DNA of 45,318 nucleotides, taken from NCBI GenBank assembly GCA_037190845.1, contig JBBCJI010000025.1, positions 1 to 45,318 on the forward strand, written 5' to 3'. This DNA is from JBEBVQ01 sp037190845. GTDB taxonomy: Bacteria; Bacteroidota; Bacteroidia; Chitinophagales; Chitinophagaceae. Each line of letters opens with the position of its first letter. The stretch's first letter is position 1. Below the pieces are notes generated by a model. It was given only the letters and a program-made list of their open reading frames with translations, did no database searches and was not told the origin of the DNA. Below are positions 17,963-25,084 of the stretch, piece after piece. Made by a program: the position numbers and the translations under genes.

Positions 17963-18060
17963 TGAGTTATGAGTTATGAGTTATGAACGATGAGTGACTA
18001 ACGATGAGTAACGAGCTATATTTTGGCACTCATAATTCATAACTCATCACTCATAATTCT
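17963..18060. repeat. ATGAGTTATGAG tandem/palindromic repeat
   Basis: Three direct copies of ATGAGTT(ATG) and variants (17963-18010) face complementary copies ATAATTCATAACTCATC (about 18030-18058), giving a long imperfect hairpin. It fills the gap between yebC and rlmB, both on the minus strand. Confidence 0.6.
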
Positions 18061-18061
18061 G

Positions 18062-18772
18062 TTAAGCCATATTATGAAACACCCTTTGCACGTCATCATC
18101 CTGTTCAAGACGTTCGATCAGCTTGAATACATCATCGGATTGTTCTTCTGATATTTCGACTGTATTTAGCGGTATCCATTCAATCTCAGCTGAAATGGGC
18201 GTTATACCTTTTTCTTCCAACGCCTTCTGTAAATTACCGAAATCATTGAATGCACAACGTGCAATCAGATTCCCCTCACTGTCTTCACCCAACTCATCAA
18301 GACCGGCATCAATCAGCTCCAGTTCCAGCTCATCGGCATCAAGCCCCTGAGGATTGAGCTTGAATACGCCCATATGTTTAAAAAGGAAAGAAACGGAACC
18401 ACTGTTACCTAATGTTCCGCCGCCTTTATTAAAATGGGAACGGACATTGGCTACGGTACGTGTAGTGTTATCTGTCGCAGTCTCTACCAGCAGCGGGACA
18501 CCATGCGGTGCATAGCCTTCGTATAAAACCTCATCATAGTTGCTTGTATCCTTACCCAGTGCATTTTTTATAGCGCCTTCCACACGCTCTTTGGGCATAT
18601 TCACGCTTTTGGCGTTCTGCATGATCCGACGCAGCATCGGATTGTTATCCGGATCGGAACCACCTTTTTTTACCGCGATAGCGATCTCTTTCCCGATACG
18701 TGTAAACTGCTTGGCCATGCGGTCATACCGCGCAAACATCTTGGATTTACGGACTTCAAATATGCGACCCAT
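18062..18772 (-). CDS. YebC/PmpR-family protein
   Basis: A 236-residue protein with the conserved family N terminus MGRIFEVRKSKMFARYDRMAKQFTRIGKEI, the central DNTTRTVANVRSHFNKGGG motif, and the C-terminal SAEIEWIPLNTVEI region. YebC-family proteins were annotated as transcription regulators; recent work ties some members to relief of ribosome stalling at proline-rich stretches. Proximity to ribosomal-protein genes fits a translation role. The length is near the usual 240-250. A -7 box (TACTTTTG) lies at 18801-18808. Confidence 0.92.
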   Translation of the reverse strand: MGRIFEVRKSKMFARYDRMAKQFTRIGKEIAIAVKKGGSDPDNNPMLRRIMQNAKSVNMPKERVEGAIKNALGKDTSNYDEVLYEGYAPHGVPLLVETATDNTTRTVANVRSHFNKGGGTLGNSGSVSFLFKHMGVFKLNPQGLDADELELELIDAGLDELGEDSEGNLIARCAFNDFGNLQKALEEKGITPISAEIEWIPLNTVEISEEQSDDVFKLIERLEQDDDVQRVFHNMA

Positions 18773-18800
18773 ACTGGAATTTGTTCAGTTTTTTCAGGCA

Positions 18801-18808
18801 CAAAAGTA
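18801..18808 (-). promoter_or_regulatory. -7 box (TACTTTTG) upstream of the YebC-family gene
   Basis: TACTTTTG on the minus strand fits TAnnTTTG and lies 28 bp before the ATG at 18772. The -33 region is not a perfect TTTG. Confidence 0.4.
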
Positions 18809-18856
18809 ACAAAATGGGAGGATTTGAAAATGAGGGAATTTGAAAATTTGAAAATG

Positions 18857-18944
18857 GTCTGAATCACGGATGAGGCGGCTTAAAGGGTTCCACGGATTTT
18901 AATCCGTGCCATCTGTGTAATCCGGACAAATCCGTGATTCAGAC
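18857..18944. repeat. GTCTGAATCACGGAT palindrome
   Basis: Perfect 15-bp outer arms (18857-18871 and 18930-18944) enclose an inner palindrome CACGGATT-TT-AATCCGTG (18891-18908). Together with the AATTTGAAAATTTG repeats at 18820-18856 it fills the space between rplQ and the YebC-family gene. Confidence 0.7.
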
Positions 18945-18975
18945 AATAAAAAGTATCATATGGGTGGACATCCAT

Positions 18976-19006
18976 AAAAAAAGGCTGCCTGTAAATCAGA
19001 CAGCCT
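18976..19006 (-). terminator. Rho-independent terminator of the ribosomal-protein cluster
   Basis: On the minus strand GGCTGTCTG pairs with CAGGCAGCC (plus 18997-19005 and 18983-18991) and is followed by seven T. It lies 26 bp after the rplQ stop codon. Confidence 0.85.
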
Positions 19007-19031
19007 CCGGAAAAATTTATCAGTAAAACGC

Positions 19032-19604
19032 CTAAGCCTTATTTTCTTCTGTGTCTTCTTCCGTTGCAGCAGGAGTAGCTTCCTCTGTAGCTTCTTCAGC
19101 GACAGGAGCCTCTTCACCAACAGCAGCAGCAGGTGCAGCTTCAACAGCAGCCTGTGCTTCTTCTGTCTTTTTAGCTCCGCTTCCACTGCGACGGCTGCGG
19201 CGTGTTTTCTTCGCACCGGCATCAGTACCTTCTTTCTTGTACAGCTCGTTAAAGTCAACCAGCTCAATCAGTGCCATTTCAGCAGCATCACCAAAACGGG
19301 GATCCAGCTTGATGATACGTGTATAACCACCGGGACGGTTTGACACCTTATCCCCGATCACACTAAACAGTTCTTTGATCGCCTCTTTGTTCTGCAGATA
19401 GCTGAACACAACACGACGGTTGTGCATCGTATCTTCCTTAGAACGGGTGATCAGCGGTTCAGCATAAACACGCAATGCCTTTGCTTTCGCCAAAGTAGTT
19501 ACGATACGCTTATGCTCGATAAGCTGGCTGGCCAGATTGCTCAGCAAAGCCCGGCGGTGTGATGCCGTACGGCTCAGGTTTTTGATTTTGTCTCCGTGAC
19601 GCAT
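19032..19604 (-). CDS. rplQ: 50S ribosomal protein L17
   Basis: A 190-residue protein whose first ~120 residues are a standard L17 (MRHGDKIKNLSRTASHRRALL, IVTTLAKAKALR, RPGGYTRIIKLDPRFGDAAEMALIELVD). The remaining ~70 residues form a low-complexity tail: a basic KKTRRSRRSGSGAKK stretch, then an alanine/glutamate-rich acidic segment ending EENKA. Tails of this kind are usual in Bacteroidota L17. L17 lies near the nascent-chain exit tunnel. It is the last gene of the cluster, 161 bp after rpoA, and is followed by a strong terminator. Confidence 0.97.
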   Translation of the reverse strand: MRHGDKIKNLSRTASHRRALLSNLASQLIEHKRIVTTLAKAKALRVYAEPLITRSKEDTMHNRRVVFSYLQNKEAIKELFSVIGDKVSNRPGGYTRIIKLDPRFGDAAEMALIELVDFNELYKKEGTDAGAKKTRRSRRSGSGAKKTEEAQAAVEAAPAAAVGEEAPVAEEATEEATPAATEEDTEENKA

Positions 19605-19726
19605 GACTATGAGATTTTAATAAGCCTTACACCGTGTCAAGGATATGTAAGACTCTTCCCGCTGTGCTCCGTATATAGTCCGCACAAAAACGGGATGTTG
19701 TTAACAATAAAAAAAGACTTCTCAAT

Positions 19727-19751
19727 TGCTTCCGGCGGGTAACCGGAAGCA
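19727..19751 (-). terminator. Hairpin after rpoA (possible partial terminator)
   Basis: TGCTTCCGG (19727-19735) pairs with CCGGAAGCA (19743-19751). On the minus strand a T-run follows only after about 11 bases, so partial termination or processing between rpoA and rplQ is more likely than a full stop. On the plus strand GTTTTATTT follows the stem, but no plus-strand gene precedes it. Confidence 0.4.
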
Positions 19752-19765
19752 GTTTTATTTAAAAA

Positions 19766-20761
19766 CTATTCTTCTCTGAAGTTATATTTAGCGATATCCA
19801 TGCCGAAGCTCAGACCACGCTCATGCAACACCTGCTCAATTTCAGAAAGTGATTTCTGTCCGAAGTTGCGGAACTTCATCAGCTCTTCCTGTGTATACTG
19901 AACCAGCTCGCTCAGGGAGTTGATCTTCGCGGCTTTCAGGCAGTTGAAGGCACGCACTGACAGCTCCAGATCTTCCAGCGGAGTACCAAGCGTCTTGCGC
20001 AATTGCAGTGTTTCTTCATCCACAACAGACTCGCGTTCTTCGTGCTTCGTATCCAGCGAGATGTTCTCATCTGTGATGATCATCAGGTGCTGGATCAGGA
20101 TACGGGAAGCTTCTTTTACCGCCTCTTCCGGATGGATAGTTCCGTCCGTAGCGATTTCCATGATCAGCTTTTCGAAATCGGTACGTTGCTCCACACGCGT
20201 ATTCTCAATATTGTATTTTACATTTTTGATCGGGGTAAAGATGGAGTCAATAGCAATGATACCCAGCGGGGCTTCTTTGGGCCGGTTTTCTTCTGCCGGT
20301 ACATAACCACGTCCTTTGCCGATATGTATTTCGATATGGAAGGTAGTACCTGTTTCCATATTGCAGATCACAAGATCAGGGTTCATCACCTCAAAATTAG
20401 GTGTTGCGTCTCCGATCATGGCTGCCGTAAAGGCTTCCTGCCCTTTGATCGTCAGGTCTATCCTGTCGCCGGCAACATCACCATCTACCTTCTTTTTCAG
20501 ACGCACCTGCTTCAGATTCAGGATAATTTCCGTCACATCTTCAAGCACGCCTTTAATGGTAGCAAATTCATGATCGGCACCTGCAATCTTAATTGCAGTG
20601 ATTGCATAACCTTCAAGTGAAGACAGCAATACACGACGAAGAGCATTACCTATGGTAACGCCGTAACCAGGCTCCAGTGGGCGGAATTCAAACTGGGCTT
20701 CAAAATCAGTTACTTTTTGCAGAACAATTTTGTCCGGCTTCTGGAAGTTCAATATAGCCAT
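19766..20761 (-). CDS. rpoA: RNA polymerase alpha subunit
   Basis: A 331-residue alpha subunit. The N-terminal assembly domain includes FEFRPLEPGYGVTIGNALRRVLLSSLEGYA. A linker joins it to the C-terminal domain (about 250-318) with LEDLELSVRAFNCLKAAKI and LVQYTQEELMKFRNFGQKSLSEI, which contacts activators and upstream DNA. Length and order are those of the family. It lies between rpsD and rplQ, as in most bacteria. The 197-bp gap upstream contains hairpins and is unusually long for this cluster. Confidence 0.98.
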   Translation of the reverse strand: MAILNFQKPDKIVLQKVTDFEAQFEFRPLEPGYGVTIGNALRRVLLSSLEGYAITAIKIAGADHEFATIKGVLEDVTEIILNLKQVRLKKKVDGDVAGDRIDLTIKGQEAFTAAMIGDATPNFEVMNPDLVICNMETGTTFHIEIHIGKGRGYVPAEENRPKEAPLGIIAIDSIFTPIKNVKYNIENTRVEQRTDFEKLIMEIATDGTIHPEEAVKEASRILIQHLMIITDENISLDTKHEERESVVDEETLQLRKTLGTPLEDLELSVRAFNCLKAAKINSLSELVQYTQEELMKFRNFGQKSLSEIEQVLHERGLSFGMDIAKYNFREE

Positions 20762-20922
20762 ATTACTTGCGTATTGAGTTGTTTAAATTTTAAATGCTGT
20801 ATTTGTTATCTGCCGGTAAAGCAGATGCCGCGCACTCAGGGGGTCGGGGTTCTCTGCCCCTCCCGCAAATTCCCGCGGTTTTGATACAAAAACAGAATAA
20901 ATAAAGAATGATATTGAAAGCA

Positions 20923-20952
20923 GTAATGCCCCGTAATTACCGGTGGCATTAC
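20923..20952 (-). other. Hairpin between rpsD and rpoA
   Basis: GTAATGCC (20923-20930) pairs with GGCATTAC (20945-20952), 7 bp after the rpsD stop codon. A G/C-rich segment with further self-complementarity follows (about 20820-20880). It may be an attenuator or processing site; function is unproven. Confidence 0.4.
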
Positions 20953-20958
20953 CATTAA

Positions 20959-21564
20959 TTATTTGGAATACAATTCCACAATCAGCTGTTCCTTGATATT
21001 TTCTGGTACATTCTCACGCTCGGGATGTGCCAGGTAAGTACCTTTGAATTCTTTCTCATTAAACTCCACCCAGTTGATGCGCGGAGCTTTCGGGCGCACA
21101 AGGCTGACAACCGTTGTATTTACCTTGCTTTTCGGCTTCAGTTCGATCACATCACCCGGTTTAAGGCGATAAGAAGGAATATTCACGATCTCACCATTCA
21201 CCATAACGTGCTTGTGCGATACCAACTGGCGGGCAGCAGGACGTGTAGGTGCAATTCCCATACGATAAACCGTATTATCCAGACGGCTTTCGAGCAGCTT
21301 GATCAGGTTTTCACCTGTAGCGCCTTTCAGACGGGATGCTTCTACGTATGTATTACGGAATTGCTTTTCCAGTACGCAATAGGTGTACTTTGCCTTTTGC
21401 TTTTCTTTCAACTGGATTGCGTATTCACTCTGGGTTTTACGCTTTTTGGAATTACCATGCTGACCCGGAGGGGCGCTGTTCTTTTGCAGGTTCTTGCCTG
21501 AACCGAGGATCGGTTCGCCGAAAATACGGCAGATTCTGTTTTTTGGTCCTGTGTAACGTGCCAT
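20959..21564 (-). CDS. rpsD: 30S ribosomal protein S4
   Basis: A 201-residue S4. It has the N-terminal MARYTGPKNRICRIFGEPI, the basic region with PGQHGNSKKRKTQSEYAIQL, and the S4 RNA-binding domain (about 90-155: LESRLDNTVYRMGIAPTRPAARQLVSHKHVMVNG). S4 nucleates 30S body assembly on 16S rRNA and in other bacteria represses its own operon. It follows rpsK with a 140-bp gap and precedes rpoA. Confidence 0.98.
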   Translation of the reverse strand: MARYTGPKNRICRIFGEPILGSGKNLQKNSAPPGQHGNSKKRKTQSEYAIQLKEKQKAKYTYCVLEKQFRNTYVEASRLKGATGENLIKLLESRLDNTVYRMGIAPTRPAARQLVSHKHVMVNGEIVNIPSYRLKPGDVIELKPKSKVNTTVVSLVRPKAPRINWVEFNEKEFKGTYLAHPERENVPENIKEQLIVELYSK

Positions 21565-21704
21565 GACTCGATTTTTGATTTCAGGCCTTCCGTCTCATGT
21601 AAAAATCGAAACCGGATCCGGAGACCTGCCCTGACGTGCAGGGATTTGGTTAATAAAAAACTTATGATACAGAGCAAGGGCAGATGTAAAACCTGCCCCT
21701 ACCA

Positions 21705-22106
21705 TTATACTCTTCTTTTCTTGGGCGGACGGCAACCATTGTGCGGCAGAGGTGTAATATCTTTGATTGATATCACCTCAATACCTACCTGCGTCAGTGC
21801 ACGGATCGCACCTTCACGGCCGGCGCCGGGTCCTTTTACAAATACGTCTACTTTTTTAACGCCGGCATCTATGGCTACTTTACCACAGTCCTGAGCGGCC
21901 TGCTGGGCTGCATATGGCGTATTTTTCTTAGAACCACGAAATCCCATTTTACCGGCAGACGACCAGGAGATCACCTGACCATTCTTATTCGTGATACTGA
22001 TGATAATGTTGTTGAACGTTGCGCTGATATGCACATCCCCAACCGGGTCAACTTTTACGATGCGCTTTTTAGCAGCGGCTTTTGCAGATGATTGTGCTTT
22101 TGCCAT
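21705..22106 (-). CDS. rpsK: 30S ribosomal protein S11
   Basis: A 133-residue S11, starting at ATG 22106 (MAKAQSSAKAAAKKRIVKVDPVG). The frame is open 11 codons further upstream, but those residues are unlike S11. Conserved segments include HISATFNNIIISITNKNGQ, SAGKMGFRGSKKNTPYAAQ and GVEVISIKDITPLPHNGCRPPKKRRV at the C terminus. S11 forms part of the 30S platform near the mRNA exit. It is 102 bp after rpsM. Confidence 0.97.
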   Translation of the reverse strand: MAKAQSSAKAAAKKRIVKVDPVGDVHISATFNNIIISITNKNGQVISWSSAGKMGFRGSKKNTPYAAQQAAQDCGKVAIDAGVKKVDVFVKGPGAGREGAIRALTQVGIEVISIKDITPLPHNGCRPPKKRRV

Positions 22107-22208
22107 TTTGTTTTTAAAATAAGGTAATCGTATAAACAAATACCGGGGCGAACCGGCCGTAACACTCCTCCCCGCAACACCCGTACGGATCCGGCAGTGC
22201 TACAAAAA

Positions 22209-22589
22209 TTATTTCTTGGGCGCTTTCTTCTTACCGGCAACGGTTTTACGCTTCCCTTTACGGGTACGACTGTTGGTACGCGTACGCTGACCACGCAAAG
22301 GCAAACCTTTACGATGACGAACACCGCGGTAACAGGCAATATCCATCAGGCGCTTAATGTTCATTTGCACCTCAGAACGCAACTGACCTTCTACCTTAAA
22401 TTCGCTGTTAATCACATTACGAATGGCAGCCTGCTCATCATCATTCCAGTCGGCAGCTTTTTTGTCAAAATCAATACCGGACTTTTCGAGGATGTACTGA
22501 GCCGTGCTCCGGCCAATACCATAAATATAGGTTAGCGCTATCTCGCCACGCTTGTTCTTCGGAAGATCAATACCAGCTATACGGGCCAT
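22209..22589 (-). CDS. rpsM: 30S ribosomal protein S13
   Basis: A 126-residue S13 with MARIAGIDLPKNKRGEIALTYIYGIG at the N terminus and the C-terminal HRKGLPLRGQRTRTNSRTRKGKRKTV that reaches toward the P-site tRNA. S13 sits in the 30S head and forms bridges with the 50S. Length and sequence are typical. It is the third gene of the cluster, 32 bp after rpmJ. Confidence 0.97.
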   Translation of the reverse strand: MARIAGIDLPKNKRGEIALTYIYGIGRSTAQYILEKSGIDFDKKAADWNDDEQAAIRNVINSEFKVEGQLRSEVQMNIKRLMDIACYRGVRHRKGLPLRGQRTRTNSRTRKGKRKTVAGKKKAPKK

Positions 22590-22621
22590 GTATTATATTA
22601 TAATTTAATTTCAGTTAATAA

Positions 22622-22738
22622 TTATCCCTGGCGTTGTTTAAAACGGGGGTTCTTTTTGTTAATAATATACAACTTACCTTTACGGCGTACGATCTTACAG
22701 TCTACGCTCCGCTTCTTTATAGACGCTCTCACCTTCAT
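22622..22738 (-). CDS. rpmJ: 50S ribosomal protein L36 (cysteine-poor form)
   Basis: A 38-residue protein: MKVRASIKKRSVDC, then KIVRRKGKLYIINKK and NPRFKQRQG. Of the zinc-ribbon residues of the C+ form (three Cys and one His) only Cys14 remains; the other positions are Ser, Asn and Phe. This is therefore the zinc-independent type, which is usual in Bacteroidota. It lies 22 bp after infA and 32 bp before rpsM, in its expected position. Confidence 0.97.
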   Translation of the reverse strand: MKVRASIKKRSVDCKIVRRKGKLYIINKKNPRFKQRQG

Positions 22739-22760
22739 ATTTCCGGATATTAAATTTTAA

Positions 22761-22979
22761 CTATTTATAACGATATATAATACGACCCCGGCTCAAATCA
22801 TAAGGACTCATTTCTACACCGACTTTATCGCCCGGCAGAATACGGATGTAGTGCATGCGCATTTTACCAGATATTGTAGCGAGTATTTCATGCCCGTTTT
22901 CAAGACGAACGCGGAACATAGCATTGGACAATGCTTCAATTATCACGCCGTCCTGTTTGATTAAAGACTGTTTAGCCAT
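22761..22979 (-). CDS. infA: Translation initiation factor IF-1
   Basis: A 72-residue OB-fold protein, full length for IF-1, with GVIIEALSNAMFRVRLENGHEILATISGKMRMHYIRILPGDKV and YDLSRGRIIYRYK. IF-1 binds the 30S A site during initiation. It is the first gene of the infA-rpmJ-rpsM-rpsK-rpsD-rpoA-rplQ cluster and has its own consensus promoter immediately upstream. The usual upstream neighbours secY and map are absent; the adjacent gene is divergent. Confidence 0.97.
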   Translation of the reverse strand: MAKQSLIKQDGVIIEALSNAMFRVRLENGHEILATISGKMRMHYIRILPGDKVGVEMSPYDLSRGRIIYRYK

Positions 22980-22992
22980 ATTAAAAGGACTG

Positions 22993-23023
22993 CAAAGGTA
23001 AAGAGAAATATTTTATTTCCAAA
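22993..23023 (-). promoter_or_regulatory. Consensus promoter of the infA ribosomal cluster
   Basis: On the minus strand TTTG (23020-23023), a 19-bp spacer, then TACCTTTG (22993-23000) match the Bacteroidota consensus exactly. The -7 box ends 13 bp before the infA ATG, giving a leader of only about 6-10 nucleotides. Confidence 0.8.
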
Positions 23024-23059
23024 ACTCTTTTCATGTCGAAAAAAAATAAAAACATGGGA

Positions 23060-23135
23060 GATGTGTTTGATGTGACAGATTGTTTAATGTGACCATATTC
23101 CCCACATTAAACACATCTGTCACATCAAACACATC
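23060..23135. repeat. GATGTGTTTGATGTGACAG palindrome (copy 1)
   Basis: The left arm 23060-23091 and right arm 23103-23135 pair over about 32 bases with few mismatches, built from GATGTG(T/A) units. It lies between the infA cluster promoter and the divergent gene at 23224. A related palindrome is at 27497-27568. Confidence 0.75.
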
Positions 23136-23223
23136 CAAGACATCTATTATATAAAATCCCGGTGTTTTTTGCTAACCGATAACAATGGTACTTCGCCCAA
23201 ACCCGTAACTTGCAACATTAAAT

Positions 23224-23685
23224 ATGGAACGTAAGAAAGCTGCCCTGAAGCGTCCCAGGTTATTTAAACGACTGAAAGACCCATACCGCATGGTGCTAAT
23301 CAATGATCAGACCATGGAAGAAGTGGCTGTTTTCCGGCTCACCAAAAGAAGTGTTTATATCCTGTTCAGCACCTTGTTTGTCGTGGCAATCCTGATCACC
23401 GTGAGCATCCTGCTGTTTACGCCGCTCAAGTATTATATACCGGGCTACGGCGACAACAAGACCCGGATGCAGGTCATCCGTCTGAAGCAGACAGTAGACT
23501 CCCTGACAGACATGGTAGCCGCCGAGCAAAAACAGATGAATGATATACGGATGGTGATGATGGGAGACTTCAAAGGACTGGAAGATACTGCCCTGCTCCG
23601 GCCGGAGCAGTTGAAAAGAGACGCCCCGAAAAGCGTCCTTCCCGGAGCGGAGGAAATTAAAAAAGATGCTTTGCGAAAAAAATAG
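23224..23685 (+). CDS. Membrane protein resembling the N-terminal anchor of Bacteroidota M23 peptidases, without the peptidase
   Basis: A 153-residue membrane protein. The cytoplasmic N terminus (about 1-45) includes YRMVLINDQTMEEVAVFRLTKRSVYIL, one transmembrane helix spans about 46-67, and TPLKYYIPGYGDNKTR follows. A predicted coiled coil (about 78-110, RLKQTVDSLTDMVAAEQKQM) and a short polar tail complete it. The segment through IPGYG matches the N-terminal part of Bacteroidota M23 (LytM) endopeptidases as I recall them. The zinc-peptidase domain is absent, and no peptidase frame follows before the AtpI-like gene. It may be a partner of a peptidase encoded elsewhere, or a remnant. Confidence 0.65.
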   Translation: MERKKAALKRPRLFKRLKDPYRMVLINDQTMEEVAVFRLTKRSVYILFSTLFVVAILITVSILLFTPLKYYIPGYGDNKTRMQVIRLKQTVDSLTDMVAAEQKQMNDIRMVMMGDFKGLEDTALLRPEQLKRDAPKSVLPGAEEIKKDALRKK

Positions 23686-23694
23686 GATCCATTT

Positions 23695-23760
23695 AATTTG
23701 AAAATGCCCATGTTATGCGAGCCTTACTCTTCCATTTTCAAATGCTTGAATTTTCAAATT
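23695..23760. repeat. AATTTGAAAATG inverted repeats
   Basis: AATTTGAAAATG at 23695 faces CATTTTCAAATG and AATTTTCAAATT (about 23732-23760). The same unit recurs at 18820-18856, 25070-25105 and 25194-25262. It separates the anchor gene from the AtpI-like gene. Confidence 0.65.
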
Positions 23761-23804
23761 GACTAATTAAATTAATCAATAATAGCAACAGAATACCCGG
23801 ACAG

Positions 23805-24020
23805 ATGAAACACAGCCAGAAAAAATACACTACCGTTATGCGCTACGCCAGCCTGGGTGTACAGTGGTTTGTGCTGCTGGGAGTCGGTGTCTGGGGCGGG
23901 ATAAAGCTGGATGAAAAAGCCGGCTGGCAATTTCCCGTCCTGACCATATCTTTACCTTTGCTCGCGCTTGGCATTTCATTATGGCAGCTGATCAGGCAAC
24001 TGAGCAAGCCGGATAAATAA
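23805..24020 (+). CDS. AtpZ/AtpI-family membrane protein
   Basis: A 71-residue protein with two predicted helices (about 13-32 and 43-62) and a G-rich turn GVWGGIKLDEKAGW between them. This is the usual architecture of AtpZ/AtpI proteins, which are normally encoded just before atpB and assist ATP synthase c-ring assembly or Mg2+ handling. Here it is followed by another small membrane protein gene and then a SprT-like gene, so the ATP synthase genes are not adjacent. Assignment is by size, topology and the conserved turn. Confidence 0.7.
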   Translation: MKHSQKKYTTVMRYASLGVQWFVLLGVGVWGGIKLDEKAGWQFPVLTISLPLLALGISLWQLIRQLSKPDK

Positions 24021-24047
24021 ACCATGCACACAGCTTAATTCAGCAAC

Positions 24048-24425
24048 ATGAAAAACTACTTCCTGTTATATATCATTATATGCTTCTTCCTGCTGCAGGC
24101 AACATTTTACTTATTGCACCAGGTACAGCCGGTATATAATCTGCGTATACTGACCATTGGGAACAGCGTCATGGCCGGTTTATCCCTACTAAGCTTCTAT
24201 ATAGTAAAAAGGCAGCTTAGTAAGCGGCCGGAAGCTTTTGTGAGAGGCGTATACGGCGCTACCTTTCTCAAGCTGATGATATGTATGACGGCAATCCTTG
24301 TATTTGTATTGCTGAACCGAAGCAATCTGCACAAACCGACATTATTTATACTATTCGGGATCTATGCTGTCTACACGGGTGTGGAAACATGGCTGTTATC
24401 GCAACAGGCAAGAAAAACAAAATAA
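24048..24425 (+). CDS. Small polytopic membrane protein (AtpI-like, uncertain)
   Basis: A 125-residue protein with four predicted helices (about 3-22, 33-51, 68-87, 96-117) and no soluble domain. It starts 27 bp after the AtpZ/AtpI-like gene, so the two are probably co-transcribed. In Bacteroidota a protein of this size often sits between AtpZ and AtpB and may be an ATP synthase subunit I homologue; no diagnostic residues confirm this. It ends 11 bp before the SprT-like gene. Confidence 0.6.
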   Translation: MKNYFLLYIIICFFLLQATFYLLHQVQPVYNLRILTIGNSVMAGLSLLSFYIVKRQLSKRPEAFVRGVYGATFLKLMICMTAILVFVLLNRSNLHKPTLFILFGIYAVYTGVETWLLSQQARKTK

Positions 24426-24436
24426 GCGGCTCATCT

Positions 24437-25084
24437 ATGAGTAAACAGGAAACAAGCATTACTGCCCTGAAGCAGTTCCTGCCTCCGGGAACATTCAACC
24501 TGGTGGCTCCGTTCTTCCAGACACACGTGATCCACCTCACGCTCACGCATGAGCGCAAAAGTGTGCTGGGCGATTACCGCCACCCTACCCGTCAGACACC
24601 CTTCCACAGGATCAGTGTAAATGTAAACCTGAATCCGTATAGCTTCCTGATCACCCTGCTGCACGAACTGGCGCATATGCAGACCTATGTCCACTTCAAG
24701 CATACCGTAGCGCCGCACGGCAGAGAATGGAAAACTCAGTTCAGACACATCCTGTTCCCTTTTCTCGGAAAAGGCTTTTTCCCGAAGGAAGTAGAAAAAG
24801 CTTTGCTGGCTTATATCCACAATCCTGCCGCCAGTACCTGTACCGACTCAAATCTGTATAAAGCCCTGTATATTTATGATGAACGGAAGCCAGGCTACCG
24901 GCTGGTGGATGATCTGAAGCCGGGGCAATACTTCCTGATAGAAGACGGACGGGCATTTGAACGCATGGAAACATTACGCACCCGTGTACGCTGCAGGGAA
25001 GTAAAGACGGGGAGGTTATATTTCTTCCAGGGTATTGTAGAAGTGAAAATGGTACGGGGAGGAGTTGGGAATTTGAAAATTTGA
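24437..25084 (+). CDS. SprT-like zinc metallopeptidase domain protein
   Basis: A 215-residue protein from ATG 24437 (MSKQETSITALKQFLP). The frame is open upstream but overlaps the preceding gene. The zincin motif H-E-L-A-H-M lies near residue 77, followed by GREWKTQFRHIL as in SprT-like domains. The C-terminal half is a small beta-rich region (RLVDDLKPGQYFLIEDGRAFERMETLRTRVRC). SprT proteins resemble the protease domain of SPRTN, which degrades DNA-protein crosslinks; the bacterial role is unproven. The last four residues and stop codon lie within a copy of the AATTTGAAAATTTGA repeat. Confidence 0.82.
   Translation: MSKQETSITALKQFLPPGTFNLVAPFFQTHVIHLTLTHERKSVLGDYRHPTRQTPFHRISVNVNLNPYSFLITLLHELAHMQTYVHFKHTVAPHGREWKTQFRHILFPFLGKGFFPKEVEKALLAYIHNPAASTCTDSNLYKALYIYDERKPGYRLVDDLKPGQYFLIEDGRAFERMETLRTRVRCREVKTGRLYFFQGIVEVKMVRGGVGNLKI

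Noticed and set aside
22622..22738. Loss of L36 zinc ligands as an anomaly
   Set aside because: The cysteine-poor L36 is the normal form in this phylum.
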